A stretch of 64,000 nt of DNA from Heligmosomoides polygyrus polygyrus (GCA_947396885.1 OX377202.1:33037407-33101406); one strand, 5' to 3'; positions 35,248-46,792 are shown, counted from the stretch's first letter. Notes: generated by a model from the sequence alone, not told the origin. Numbers and translations: made by a program.

Positions 35248-35781
35248 TCAGCGTTTGTCCCGCTTCGAGGCGGGGTCCGCTATTCTGGTGTGGTGATGCC
35301 ACTTTACGCGATCAAATGCTTGATCGGGATGGATACCAGCAACCTTTAGGTCCACATGCAACGTATCAAGCCATCGCTGCTTCGGCCGCCCTTTAAACCG
35401 TTTTCCGGGCACATCTATGTTAAGGCCAATCTTCCTAACACTGTCACCACTAGCTCGAAGAACGTGGCCATACCACCGAAGGCGAGCTTCACGTAACTTG
35501 TCAGCAGTTGGAGCGACACCAAACCTCTGGCGTATTTCATCGTTGCGAATACGGTCCAGACGCGTAACACCAGCCGTCCATCGCAGCATCTTCGTTTCCA
35601 TTACGCTGAGGCGAGTCTCAACCTCCTTGGTTGCAGGCCAGCACTCAGCTCCATACATCGCTTCTGGTCGGACGATGGTTCTATAGATCTTCGATTTAAG
35701 GCGTTCCGGTATCTTCCTGTCGCATAAAACGCCTGTCATCGAGCGCCATTTGGACCACGCTGCGCTCACGCGCGAGTTCAC
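35248..35781 (-). pseudogene. RTE copy B C-terminal region
   Basis: 177 residues: RVSAAWSKWRSMTGVLCDRK, RPEAMYGAECWPATKE, LSVMETKMLRWTAGVTRLD, EARLRWYGHVLR, GRPKQRWLDTLH, ending DPASKRDKR. This is the conserved thumb and C-terminal part that follows the YADD box in this family. The frame differs from the palm ORF. Confidence 0.75.
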
Positions 35782-36006
35782 CTCGAACGTCAGACTACCA
35801 TCAGACGCAATTGCAGATCCAAGGTACTTGAAGTTTGTCGTTGTACTAGCGCAGTGCCATTGATCTCAATAGACCCGGCTTTTCGTTTACGTCTGTCGTC
35901 AAGTACTCAGATTTTTTGACGTTTAGCTTGAGCCGAAACATCGCCAAGCGGTCGTACCAAGCTTGCGCTTGTCGCTCGAGTTCGCTCTTCTCTTCGCTTT
36001 TAAGCA

Positions 36007-37032
36007 TTACGTCATCTGCATACAGCAGCGTCCAGGGGTAGGCTTCTGAAGGTCTTTCGAAATGGCATCCATTACGACAATGAATAGGAGCGGGGAAAGC
36101 GCAGAGCCCTGGTGAACATCAACAGAGATAGGAAACTCCGCCGATGTGCTGGCTAGCGCTCGCACACTACTCTTTGGACCAGAGTAAAGTATGCGCACCC
36201 ACTCAATAAGCTCTTCGGAAACACCGTGTTGTCGTAAGGCGTACCATATAACCTCACGCGGTACACGATCAGATGCTTTCTCTAAGTCGAGAAAAGCTAT
36301 GTGCAGCGGTTTCTGCTTTTCGCGATGTCTCTCTACCAGAAGACGAGCAGCATGTATGACATCGATGGTGCCACTGCCCGCTACGAAGCCACATTGATTG
36401 GTGGAAAGTTGGACGATATCGCGAATACGTCCATCTACAATTCGCTCGAAGATTTTCATGCTGTGCGAGAGCAAGCGAATTGGACGGTAAATCGTGCAGT
36501 CCGCAGGACTGCCCTTCTTCTTCCATATCGGGATCGTCGTGCTTTCCTGCCAACTACCAGGTACCTTCTTTTCCGTAACAACCTGGTTGAAAAACTTCGT
36601 TAGCCACTCAGCAGGACTCCAGCACCTCAACTTCCATAGGTCGGCCGCTATATCATCGGGGCCCGTTGCTTTGCCTGGCTTCATCTTCTTCAAAGCCGCT
36701 TTCGTCTCCTCCACAGTGATTTTCTGCAGAGGACCGTGCGTAGGAGGGACGCAAGGGATGGGCGGATGAGCAAACTCTTCTGTCGAAATTCTCTCGAAGT
36801 AGTCATGCCATCGTTTCATAGCCCTCTTGAGGTTCGTCAGTAGATGGCCATTCTCATCGTTGATGCCCAAGAATTTCTCGATGTCCTCGGCCTGACGATG
36901 GCGCGCCTTGGCAAGTCGATAAAGATGTCGTTCACCATCGCGCGTCTCGAGTTTATCGCTGAGATCATCATAATGGACGGCTTTTGCAACGGCTACGGCC
37001 TTCTCTGCCGCTTTCTTCGCCTCCTGGTACAT
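36007..37032 (-). pseudogene. RTE copy B reverse transcriptase, first part
   Basis: 341 residues with PGKATGPDDIAADLWK, IPIWKKKGSPADC, RPIRLLSHSMKIFERIVDG, NQCGFVAGSGTIDVIHAARL, FLDLEKASDRVPREV (Ser for Phe in AFD) and VHQGSALSPLLFIVVMDAI. The frame is lost immediately before the catalytic YADD, which is encoded one frame over (LLYADDVML). Upstream, the endonuclease runs in 37492-37847 and 37117-37491, broken by a frameshift near 37500 and a TAG at 37117. Confidence 0.75.
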
Positions 37033-37935
37033 ACGCCTTTTGTCTGCAGTCTTGTCGCGCAGGAACGCGTGATATAATTTTTTCTTCTCTCGGACTTTTT
37101 CTCTTACGTCGTTAGTCTACAGCCACGCCAGCTTCTCGATCTTGCGGCGTCCAGGCTTAGTCATGCCTAATTCAGAGCATGCAACTTGTAAAATCATATC
37201 GGTTGCATCTTTCCATGTTTCGTCGACGGTTGTCACCGTCGGTAACCGAATACGAGAAACAAAAGCTGCAGCGTTTTCCTTCAATCGCCACCACTTGATT
37301 CTCGGTGGACCACATCGCTCGACATGCCTCAGCCTCGGAGGGGCGAACTTAAGAGTGCATATCAGCGGGCGGTGCTGTGTGGCGACAGTCTCGTACGGCA
37401 CCACCTTCGCATCTGTAACCAGCTTTCGATCGCGATGCTTCACAAGGATGAAGTCGATCTGTGTCTTAGTGCTCCCGCTATAGAACGACACCAGATGGGA
37501 GTCACGCTTTCAAAGTACGGTGTTCGCGATGATGAGGTTATGCGAGTCCGCATACTCAAGGATTCGCTCACCATCAGCGTTACGTGCTCCATATCCGAAA
37601 CCGCCGTGACAGCTGCGGCCATCTTTCGCAGTCCCCACATGACCGTTGAGGTCACCTGCGATAACGACAGCGTCTTCTGACGGTACCTCTGCTGTCTTTT
37701 CATCAAGCAGGGTCCAAAACTCATCATTGGCTCTCTCAGAGCAGCCTGCCTGCGAAGCGTATGCAGAGAAGAAATGATACATACGCTGTTCAGCGGCGAC
37801 TACGACCTTCATCAAGCGGTCATTAAAACGTTCCACGCTTATAATCGTCAGTGGTCTCTGTAACTCAAAATTGCACATCATCAGTTGCTAGTTCATAGAA
37901 ACCATCCTTGTTCAGCAACAAGTGGTACAGGAAAA

Positions 37936-40900
37936 AGCTCTTCTTCTTCTTCTTCTTCTTCTTCTTCTCCTTCTTCCTCTTCTTCAGCGTTTGTCACGCT
38001 TCATGGCGGGGTTCGCTTTTCTGGTGTCATGTCGCCATCTTTCCGGACGCCGTGCTAGATCAGGGTGGACACCAGCTACTTTAAAGTCCTTGTGTATCAT
38101 AGCAGTCCAGCGCTGCTTTGGGCGCCCTCAAGGCGGCTTTCCAGATTTTTCGAAGTTAAGGCCTATCTTACGGACGCTGTCTTCCTTTCCACGCAGAACG
38201 CGGCCGTACTATCGCAGGCGAGCTTCTCGCATCTTGTCAGCTAACGGCGCGACACAGAACTTCTGCCAAATAGCTTCGTTTCGGATGCGGTCCAGGCGCG
38301 TGACTCCAGCCGTCCACCGCAGCATCTTCGTTTCCATTACGCTGAGGCGACTTTCCGTTTCCTTTGTCGCAAGCCAACACTCAGCTCCGTACATCGCTAT
38401 CGGCTGGACGACGGTTCTATAGATCTCCGACTTTAAGCGCTCTGGCATCTACTTGACGTAGAGTATTTCAGTCAACGAGAGCCTCTTGAAGCAAGCTGCA
38501 CTCACGCGTGGGTTTATTTCAACCATCAGACTGCCATCAGAAGCTATTGCTGATTCTATGTATTAAAACAACGAAGTGTGTGCAACCTCAGTGCCATTAA
38601 TCTTAATGGAGCCGGACTCATTTACGTCAGTCGTGAAATACTCAGTCTTCTTGACGTTCAGTTTGAGACCGAGCATTGCCAGGCGGTCACACCAAGCTTG
38701 CACCTCTCGCTCGAGTTCACTTTTGTCTTCGCAGGCGAGCATCACGTCATCATCATATAGCAACGCCCAAGGGACAGGCTTCTGAAGATCTCGTGTGATG
38801 ACAACCATGACGACAATAAAGACGAGTGGGGAAAGCGCAGGACCCTGGTGTACCCCAACAGAGATAGGAAACTCCGTCGAGGTTCCTGCTGCAGCTTGCA
38901 CACGACTCTTTGGACAAGTCGAGTGCAAGCTGCAGCAGGAACCTCGACGGAGTTTACGACAGCACGGTGTTCCCGAAGAACTTGTAGAGGGGTGCGAATG
39001 CTTTGGACAAGAGTATAGCATTCGCACCCACTCTACGAGTTCTTCGGGAACACCGTGCTGTCGTAGGGCGTTCCATATAACCTCGCGCGGTACGCGATCG
39101 AAGGCCTTCTCCAAGGCAAGATGCCGGCCTCTGTTTCTCGCGATGCTTCTCTACCAGAAGACGGGCGGCATGTATGGCATCGAGAGTGCCACAACCAACC
39201 ACGAAGCCGCACTGATTGCTGGAAAGCTTGACGATTTCGAATTCGGCTATCGAGGATTTGCTCAAAGATCTTCATGCTGTGCGAGAGCAACCGAATCGGA
39301 CGGTAATTTGAGCAGTCTGCAGGGCTGCCCTTCTTCTTCCAAATCGGGATCGTCGTACTTTCCTGCCAAACATCAGACACCTTCTTCTACGCTACAACCT
39401 GGTTGAAAAACTTGGCCAACCACTAAGCAGAGAACCACAAGACTTCCATAAATCAGATGGCAAGTTATCTGGACCAGTCGCCTTGCCCGGTCTCATCATC
39501 CTCAGAGCCGCGTCAGTTTCCTCCACAGTGATTTTGTGGACAGAACCGTGGATAGGAGCCACAGAAGGGACGGCCGGATGAGGGAACTCTTCAGTCGAAA
39601 TTCCTTGGAAATAATCGTACCATCGCTTCAAGGCCTTTTTCCGCTCTGTCAGAAGACCGTTCTCATCATTGATGCCAGAGAACTGCTCTATATCCTCGAA
39701 TTGCCGATGATGGTTTTTAGCAAGTCGGTACAAATACCGCACACCATCGCACGACTCGAGCCTTTCGTAGACATCATTGTAGTGAGTGGCTTTTGCAACA
39801 GCCACAGCCTTCTTGCAGCTTTTTTTCGCTTCGTGGTACTTTTTCCACTTATTGGCGGTCTTGTCGACGAGAAACAGATGATAAAGCGCTTTCTTGTAGC
39901 GAACCTTTCTTTCACATCGTTCGTCCACAGCTATCTCAACCTTCGTAGTGCCAAGTTCTGACCTCGCAGCTTGAAGTATCGCGTCGGTCGCTTCCAAGTT
40001 TCGTCAACAGTCGTGACTCTCGGTAACCATTCCTTCTCTCTCAATTGCCACCACTTGATTCTTGCAGCACCGCATAGCTCAACATGCTGCGCCCTTAAAG
40101 GGGCGATCTTCATAGTACAGATCAACATACGATGCTGTTGGGCGACCGTTTCATACGGCACGATCTTCGCGTCTGTGACGAGACTTCGGTCACGATCTCT
40201 CACAAGGATGAAGTCTATCTGCGTCTTGGTGTTCCCACTATAGAATGAGATAATGTGGGAGTTGCGTTTACGAAACACGGTGTTCACTACGGTGAGGCCA
40301 TGCGAATCCGCATACTCAAGGATACGATCACCATCTATGTTACGCAATCCATAGCCGAATCCACCATGACAGCAGTACCCGTCTATCGTAGCACGTACGT
40401 GCCCATTAATGTCACCAGCGACAATGATGACGTCCTTCGACGGTACCTCTGCTGTCTTCTCATCAAGCAGGCTCCAAAACTCATCCTTGGCATGATCGGA
40501 ACAGCCAGTCTGCGGAGCATACGCAGAGAAGAAGTGATACGGTAGCTCGTTAGCGGAAACAACAATCTTCATCAATCGATCGTCAAAGCGCTCAACGCTT
40601 ACAATCGAGTCTCGGAAACGCCCAACACTGCTGCTGGTCCTGGGACTACCGCATAGAACGGCCTGGGGGCCTATGTCCCTTGACTTGCTTCAGGACCACC
40701 TCGTCTCCTGCACCGCACAGAAATCAACTCTTTACGCTCCAGTGCTTCTATCAACTCGCACGAGCGGCCCGTCAACGTACCCACATTCAGCGTAGCTACG
40801 CGGGTCTTGCCTACGTTACGGGACTTTTGGACTAGCTCAGTTCCCCCCGATGCTGTCCTCGCATAGGGACCCTCGCATACTTCTCACACTCGCCGGGCTC

Positions 40901-41106
40901 TGCGAGTGCCCGACGGCTCCCGCGGACGCCGTAGCATTATCTCGATACTCACTTAACGTCATCAACCATGCGATGTGACATGGGATCTCCATAGGCCGGC
41001 CTGTCACTAGGGTCTGTCGCCTGTACTCGAATGTCCGTCATTAGCTTAGCTCGCAGAGGCGAACAGTCTCCAGTGGCACCACGTGGAGGAACGGACATCG
41101 TCACCA
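37936..41106 (-). mobile_element. RTE copy C, full length (3.17 kb), inactive
   Basis: Extends from the shared 5' terminus (41106) to a long (GAA)n tail at 37939-37985, matching the usual 3.2-kb RTE length. The endonuclease frame 39931-40575 has SAYAPQTG, AGDINGHV, TQIDFILVRDRD and VAQQHR. The linker and RT frames are at 39392-39997, 38954-39380 and 38563-39114. The catalytic box reads YDDD instead of YADD (38745-38756). A double hairpin at 38871-39065 disrupts the palm. Confidence 0.85.
38871..39065. repeat. Two adjacent hairpins formed by locally inverted filler sequence
   Basis: Arms 38871-38901 and 38923-38953 are a 31-bp perfect inverted repeat. Arms 38955-39003 and 39017-39065 are a ~49-bp near-perfect inverted repeat. 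The phrase CTTTGGACAAG recurs at both loops. Sister copies lack the extra ~95 bp, so this copy gained an inverted image of its own RT segment. Confidence 0.85.
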
Positions 41107-41204
41107 AAGTAATTAATACTATAAAGCAATTTTTATTTAATTTTTATTTATTGTATCTATATATAGTGAATAATAAGTATATTCACCTGTCGCCTGTCGT
41201 ATCA

Positions 41205-41998
41205 CCTGTCGTCCAGTTAATCATCAAATTGCTCGAGCGGGTGCTAGCAGCGTCTCCATTCGTCCCTGTCGCGTACCAGAGTGGTCCAATGGATCCTCTT
41301 CGCTCGAGGGACACGAAGAGCGTCATATCGGTCGTTCATGGCTTTAACGAAGAAGTCCGACCAACGCGTTGGTGGGCGTCCTGGTGTTCTTTTGACATAC
41401 CGCGGAATCCAGTCGGTGATGGCTCTCGTCCAGCGGGTGTCTGCGAAGCGCATTACGTGGCCGGCCCAGCTAATTTTCGACAACTTGGCCCACGCGACAG
41501 CGTCTCTGATCTTCGAACGTCGGCGAAGCTCGGAACACCGGAGGCCTTCTCTCACTTGCGTGAGTCGTGTCAATCCGAGCATCGTCCTCTCGATTCCACG
41601 CTGTGCGACGCTGATCGCGTGTTCATCCTGCTTTCGTATAGCCCAGCTCTCTGAGGCGTATGTTAGGGCAGGAAGAACAGTGGAGTCGAATAGGTGGGCA
41701 CGGAGTCGGACGTTCTTCGTCTTCTTCACGACTTCTTCGACGGTCTTGAAAGCTCCCCAGGCCGCTCTTTTCCTCCTGCTCAGCTCTGGTGCTAGGTCGT
41801 TGGCCATGTTGACTTCGCGACCCAGATACACATAGCTGGAGCATTCGGAGATGTTCGTTCCGTTGAGCGAGAATGGGGCATCAGAAACCCATCCGTTCCT
41901 CATGAACATCGTCTTCGTAAGACTCAGCTGCAGTCAAACGTTCCCACATACACGATCGAAGTCGGCCAGCATTCGCTCCGCCTGGCTGATGCTCGGTG
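41205..41998 (-). pseudogene. RTE C-terminal region after the frameshift
   Basis: Continues the element in another frame: IVLVTPSISQAERMLADFD, LSLTKTMFMRN, YVYLGREVNMANDLAPEL, LPALTYASESWAIRK, GLTRLTQVREGL, KISWAGHVMR, GRPPTRWSDFFVKAM. It ends near WHPLEQFDD after an in-frame TAG (RRC-stop) and runs into the short-repeat 3' end. Confidence 0.75.
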
Positions 41999-44107
41999 TT
42001 ACGAGCACGATGTCTGAGACAAGCGAAAATGGTGCAGTTGCCGGCAGTCGACCTTCACTCCCATGTCTTCCCATTCTAGTTCGCGCATGACGTTTTCGAG
42101 AGTGGTGCTGAAGAGCTTCGGGGATATGGTATCCCCTTGCCGAACCCCTCTCTTCACGTCGACGACGACGTCGTTGTAGAATGGTGAGATCTTGGTCGTG
42201 AATCCACTGTACAGCTCTCGAAGGACTCTGATGTACTGAGTAGGAACGCCCTGAGTGAGCAGGGCTTCGAGGACTGCTTCAGACTCGACGGAGACGAATG
42301 CCTTCTTCATGTCGATGAACGTAAGGCACAGCGGCAGCTTGTACTCTCGCAACACTTCGATGAGCTTCGTAATGGTGTGTATGTGGTCGATCGTGCTGAA
42401 TCCTCTCCGAAATCCTGCTTGTTCGCATGGCTGTCCTTCGTCCAGCGTTCCACTAATCCTATTCAGGATGACTCGAGTGAACAGCTTGTAGACTACGGAC
42501 AACAGGCAGATCGGGCGATAGTTGCCAATGTCGTGCACGTCTCCCTTCTTGTACAGCAAGACGGTCCTGCTGGTCTTCCACTGAGATGGAACCTTGCACT
42601 CCGACAGGTAACGTGTGAAGAGCCGCGCCAGGGTGTTGATGAGCGCTGGCGGGAGGTTCTTCAGGTGTTCGGGTCTGATCCTGTCGGGACCGGGTGCTGA
42701 ACGTTTCTTCACCGACGAGATGGCGTGTCGGATCTCGGAAGAGAGAACAGATGGGACGACGTATCCATCCTGCGGAAGATGGCATGGGGGCAGGTGGACG
42801 TGGCTATCGAAGAGATCGGAGTAGAAGTCGTGAATGACCTTCTCCATGGTCCTTCTGGAAGAGACGACGGTTCCGTCGGGACGTCGGAGAGCTGTCATCT
42901 TGGTCTTGAAGTTGGCGAAGTTCCGGCGGGCATTGCGGATGCTCAACCCTGCCTCTGCAGCTTCAGCGAACACTTCCGCCCTTCTCTCCTTAAGATCCTC
43001 CTTTATCGCCTCTCTGCATAGCTTCGCAAGCTCGGACGTCAGTTGGTAGTTGCCTGACGCTCGTGCTGCTCCACGCTGGCGTATCAGCTCGAGAGTTTCC
43101 GGAGACAGGCGTCTCTTGGTGGTCTTCAAGCTCTCGGCTCCCTTAGCACTATCGTGGAGATGGTGCACGAAGCGGTCGTATTCCTCGTCGACGTTGTCCA
43201 TGACGGCATCTTTCCAAAAACCGGCAAGAGAGGTGTAGAGGTCCCAGTTGATGGTCGTTCTGGGACTCCTCTTCCTGAACTTCACGGCCTTCTCTCCTTG
43301 ACGCGAAAAGCGGAACCTTGCGCGAAGGAGGCGGTGGTCCGATCCCGTGTAGAACTTGGGGACAACGGAGACGTCGGTCAGGCAATATTTGCGGTTGAAG
43401 ATGATGTGGTCAATCTCGTTGTGGAACTGGCCACCGGGAGATTCCCAGGTCCATCGTAGGGAGGGAGGCTTCTGGAACTGCGAGTTTCCATGGATGGTCT
43501 TGGTCGACATGATAAACTCAGACAGCCTTTCACCTTGCTCGTTCCACTCCAAACCGTGGGTTCCGATGTGAAGTTCTTCCGGCGACCTTCGCGGTCCGAT
43601 CTTGGCGTTGAAGTCGCCGACGATCACCTTGTAGAAGGTGTGATCTTCCTTATTGAACTTCTCCTAGAAGGCTTCGACCTCTTCGTCGTCGTAGTCGGAT
43701 GTTGGGGCATACGCGGCGAACACAGTCAAAGCTGGCACGGAACCACATTGCTTCAGTCGCAGACGTCCGATTCGGCTTGTTAGAGATTCGTACGAATCGA
43801 TGTTCATGGCCAAGTGCGTGTTGACGAGGACACCAACGCCGCCTACTCCCCTGCTGTCGCATGTTCCGAGGAACAGTTCTTCTCCTGAGTCGTAGCCGGC
43901 GTGTAGGAGGTGGTGTCTTCTCGTCTCGGTCAGTCCGATGACGTCGTACTTGATCTTCCTGGCTTGCATCACCAGGTCCTCGACGGATGCTTCCGATGCA
44001 AGCGTGCTGGCATTGTAAGTACAGATCGTCATCCTAGTCCTTCTTAACTTGCGTAGCCTGGTTAGGCCCTGAGATTTTAGCAGCCTCTCCGTACTCGCCC
44101 TTCCCAT
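41999..44107 (-). pseudogene. RTE endonuclease-reverse transcriptase, one stop and one frameshift
   Basis: About 700 residues. Endonuclease: [24 protein letters not shown], then one in-frame TAG at 43664-43666 directly after EEVEAF, then IVGDFNAKIG, EIDHIIFN and GSDHRLLRARF (catalytic Asp/Asn and SDH kept). RT: SAPGPDRIRPEHLKNL, VLLYKKGDVHDIGNYRPICL, FRRGFSTIDHI, LTFIDMKKAFVSVES and GVRQGDTISPKLF. The frame ends at a 1-bp loss exactly in the FADD box (plus strand about 42008-42020; SQTSCS replaces the usual ADD region). Otherwise it is very well preserved, so insertion was fairly recent. Confidence 0.85.
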
Positions 44108-44621
44108 CGCTGCAGAAATAGGGGCTCTTTCGGGGTCAGGGGATGAGGCCCTTTAGTGCTGCTGTGAGCGGGCGAAGAACTCCGGGCAGCCAGCCAGACT
44201 GCCCCAAGGGACGGGTCGAGACTTTTGAGGCGGCCTCGAATCGCCTTACGATGTACTCCCAGTCTACCGAGTGCGAGCTTTTGGCCGAGCCGACACAGTT
44301 ACAATCCGCACAGTAACGGACACTCCGCGCACGAACATGCCGCTCCCACGCACAAGGAACGCGTCGACCCAACACAGCAGGAGCAAGGAGTCCATCCTCC
44401 GCATCCCATTTGCGTCTCTGTGCAGTGCACGGTCGCATTTGGTTAGCGTTTAGTTCCCCTATCCACCACCCGGGGACGCGCCACCTGGCCCTGCGACAAG
44501 CGGTCCGAGATCCCTCTTAACAAGAGAGCCCGAAAGCTCTCTATCGAGGGAGATCCGTGGATAAGTATATTAGTTTACAAAACTGTAGATACATATACAA
44601 TAATATTATTATAATAATGAC

Positions 44622-44622
<1 letters not shown>

Positions 44623-44656
<34 letters not shown>
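44623..44656. repeat. (AAT)n microsatellite
   Basis: Eleven or so consecutive AAT units in the right part of the AT-rich block. Confidence 0.9.
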
Positions 44657-44659
<3 letters not shown>

Positions 44660-44875
44660 TTGAAATTAATTATAAGAATACAAATACATGAATACAAAAA
44701 TATAATATAATAAAATACTTTAACGATCTGTCAATATAAACCAACATAAACAAAATATTAAACATATATATGTACAAATTAGGGTTAAAACTAAATAATA
44801 TAGGAGTAGCTAATAAAGTAAGCACGGGAGACGGAATTATAAGTGAAAACCACCATTGTGGCCGGCCCAATTGGC

Positions 44876-45010
44876 CCATTTAGTGAACGCTGCCATTCTT
44901 CGGCACGCCTACTAGTACCTATTGTCACTATGGTTGTTAACCACCGTTGCATTAAGCCTTCCTTGGTTTATCGCTATTCTTTTGCCCCTTTAGATTGCAC
45001 GCACCCTTGT
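44876..45010 (+). repeat. Right copy of the ~120-bp direct repeat
   Basis: CCATTTAGTGAACGCTGCCA through GGTTTATCGC to CTTTAGATTGCAC matches 28424-28545 in the same orientation. LINE-type 3' UTR sequence continues to its right, as expected if the LINE at 26920-28545 resumes here. Confidence 0.75.
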
Positions 45011-45439
45011 TCTCTACCTCCCCGCTAGGCTAGGTGTTTCGATTTTTGTTCATTTTTTCTCCTTGTTTGCCGCAGCTTTAAAGGAGTTTTGGAGCAATAT
45101 CCTTTTTGTATCAAAAAAGAAGAAAAACAATGAACAGTTGAGATGTTTTTTCCCTATTGCCATTCTTCAAAAAATTTCTTTTTTATGTTAGTCGGTCACA
45201 CTTTTCTATATAGTTAATATACCACCTGCCTCAATCAGTTTTCCTTTCGTCATCTCGTTCCTCGTCATACAAAGGTTTTGTTTCAATCCATATCTCACAA
45301 TGTACGGAGAGAAAATTTAACTTCTTAGGCATCCCCGTGATGCGTACCAGTATAGTGTGGCTCCTAAAACACGGAGCCGCCTGGGTATGTGTGCTCAGGA
45401 TGTTCTAAGTTTTCTTTACCCATGGATTAATATTGTATG
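45011..45439 (+). other. Probable LINE 3' UTR remnant; no gene
   Basis: T-rich sequence following the direct repeat, consistent with the displaced 3' end of the CR1-like LINE. No coding signal. Confidence 0.35.
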
Positions 45440-46470
45440 GTTTTTAGCATTCCGGTGACTGGTAACTCCTGTCGCAAGTCGGCGGCCCCAGTGCAGCGGC
45501 TGTGCCGTTAACACGTGGGACACCAACCTGCCCCATGAGGCACCCGAAGCTGCCAAGGCCCGATACCCCGGGGAGGTGAACTGTCCCATGCCCTGACGTG
45601 CCACTTCTCAACTGAAGATTTCCCTTCTCCTCCCACTGAATTGAATCCTTCCAGCCCAGGGTTGCAGCCAGCACAGAACCGTAGGGGGTGACACTAACCC
45701 TGTGCATGAATTGCCAGTCTGTATTACAACGACACTGCCCTCGCGGCATCCAGGCGGAGGGCCAGAGCCTGCCGCTCCGCCCGGACCCCGCGAGGGGCTT
45801 GACAGGCTTTTCCCCAGCAACCCAGCAAGACAATACGACAGCAATACTAGAATACGGAATGACTGCGTTGTATGAACGGACTCACCGCACTCCCTCATGT
45901 AGCACACCGAAGGCCAGTACTGATTTATCACACACCAGCAGCCGACACAATAGAATAGCATGAGGATCGATAACACGATTGCAGAAGAAGAATATAGCCG
46001 GCAGAGTGGGATGCAACGGGGTCGATAGAAATGTAGTGGGTCGGGCGCTTCACAGTGGCTACCACTCCGCGCCCTCAGCCCGGCGACCATTCTTGGAAGG
46101 GTCGCCCTCCATCCGATCGGCAGTCGATGCCAGACTGAGCTGGGACGACGATATGGCCAGGCCCCGCGGCTGGCCCCGGCTGAACTGGCGAGAAGCTGCC
46201 GATGAGCGCGATCGCTCACGGTCGGCGCAGGCGTCGAATGATTTGCCGGCTTCGCGCGGGAAGCGAGTTATGCCCGTTCCGGTGCGCGCGCCCCTCCCGC
46301 GGATCAATGCCAGCGGAGGCGGGGGCAGGCCGCGCGAGGAGCGCCTCGCGAAGCGCCGCGGCCTGAACGCCCGCAGGAGGATGGAAGGGGCTGCGAAGGT
46401 CGCGAGTCGCGACACTCCAAAAGGTTCCCCGTTTCGAGAATATATTCCCGGTGCCCTTCCTAATGATCGC
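45440..46470. other. GC-rich block, likely repeat, unclassified
   Basis: CpG-rich sequence with sharp composition change on both sides. Overlapping frames exist on both strands (for example 45608-46219 minus and 45979-46488 plus) but none shows a domain, and overlap on both strands is expected from GC-rich sequence lacking stops. Confidence 0.35.
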
Positions 46471-46792
46471 CAACTAACAGTTTGTTAGCGAGCAAATATG
46501 TTATTAGTCTTAGATAACATTTTTATTTTGTATGGCGGCAAGAACTACATTGGGCAATTCCAAGACAGGACTGATAAAAAACAAGATGTTGTTTCAAAAA
46601 CTCTTTTTGGTTTTGTTGTTTTGTCGTTGTCTATTGGTTGCGTTTCATTTGGTCTGATTGGATTCAGAATTATGTATGGTTGCTTATAGTAGCCTAGTAT
46701 TTTACCCAGTTTCTGTGTTTTTTGTTGTTTTTCACTCATACGATTTTCTGTAATGCTTGTTTGTTTTTTCGTGTGGGCACATCTTAGACACG

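Larger units (their letters stand above)
35239..37849 (-). mobile_element. RTE copy B, 5' truncated
   Basis: Same family as copies A, C and D. It runs from SVERFNDRLMK in the endonuclease (37849) to the terminal DPASKRDKR stop and a (GAA) tail (35239-35250, seen as TTCTTCTTC on the plus strand). Sequence 37850-37935 has no RTE homology. Confidence 0.8.
35239..41106 (-). mobile_element. Compound RTE insertion (copy C + 86 bp + truncated copy B) with one TSD
   Basis: AAGTAATTAATACT (14 bp) occurs exactly at 35225-35238 and 41107-41120, outside the 3' tail of copy B and the 5' end of copy C. Neither copy has its own duplication at the internal junctions (37850-37935). The whole 5.87 kb therefore looks like one insertion event: a full-length element with downstream flank and a second, 5'-truncated element of the same family. 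Confidence 0.7.
41184..44560 (-). mobile_element. Full-length RTE LINE of a second family, 11-bp TSD
   Basis: ATAAGTATATT at 41173-41183 and 44561-44571 exactly flanks a 3377-bp element. Minus-strand order: 5' UTR (44560-44108), endonuclease, RT, and a 3' end made of GACAGGTGATAC-type short repeats (41184-41225). It is about 60 bp to the right of the compound insertion, in the same AT-rich target. Only two obvious coding lesions. Confidence 0.9.
28546..44875. other. 16.3-kb AT-rich block inserted in a LINE 3' region
   Basis: Base composition changes abruptly at both borders: strongly AT-rich native sequence at 28546-30660, 31560-32240, 32560-35238, 41107-41183 and 44561-44875. A ~120-bp direct repeat flanks it. 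Removing the later nested insertions (tubulin piece, SINE, two RTE insertions) leaves about 5.9 kb holding a PLE reverse transcriptase on the minus strand and a spliced gene-like structure on the plus strand. The left border starts with a duplicated 28-bp ACTAGTAATTAAGAAAATC.. unit. Whether it was one mobile unit is inference. Confidence 0.5.

Noticed and set aside
37850..37935. Possibility that the 86 bp between copies C and B is RTE 5' sequence
   Set aside because: Does not match the corresponding region upstream of the endonuclease in copies A or C; treated as unrelated linker.
38795..39406. 203-residue plus-strand frame
   Set aside because: Antisense shadow of the RTE copy C reverse transcriptase on the minus strand.
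45608..46488. Overlapping open frames of 200 and 169 residues on opposite strands
   Set aside because: They lie in GC-rich DNA where stops are rare; no domain, start context or splice evidence on either strand.
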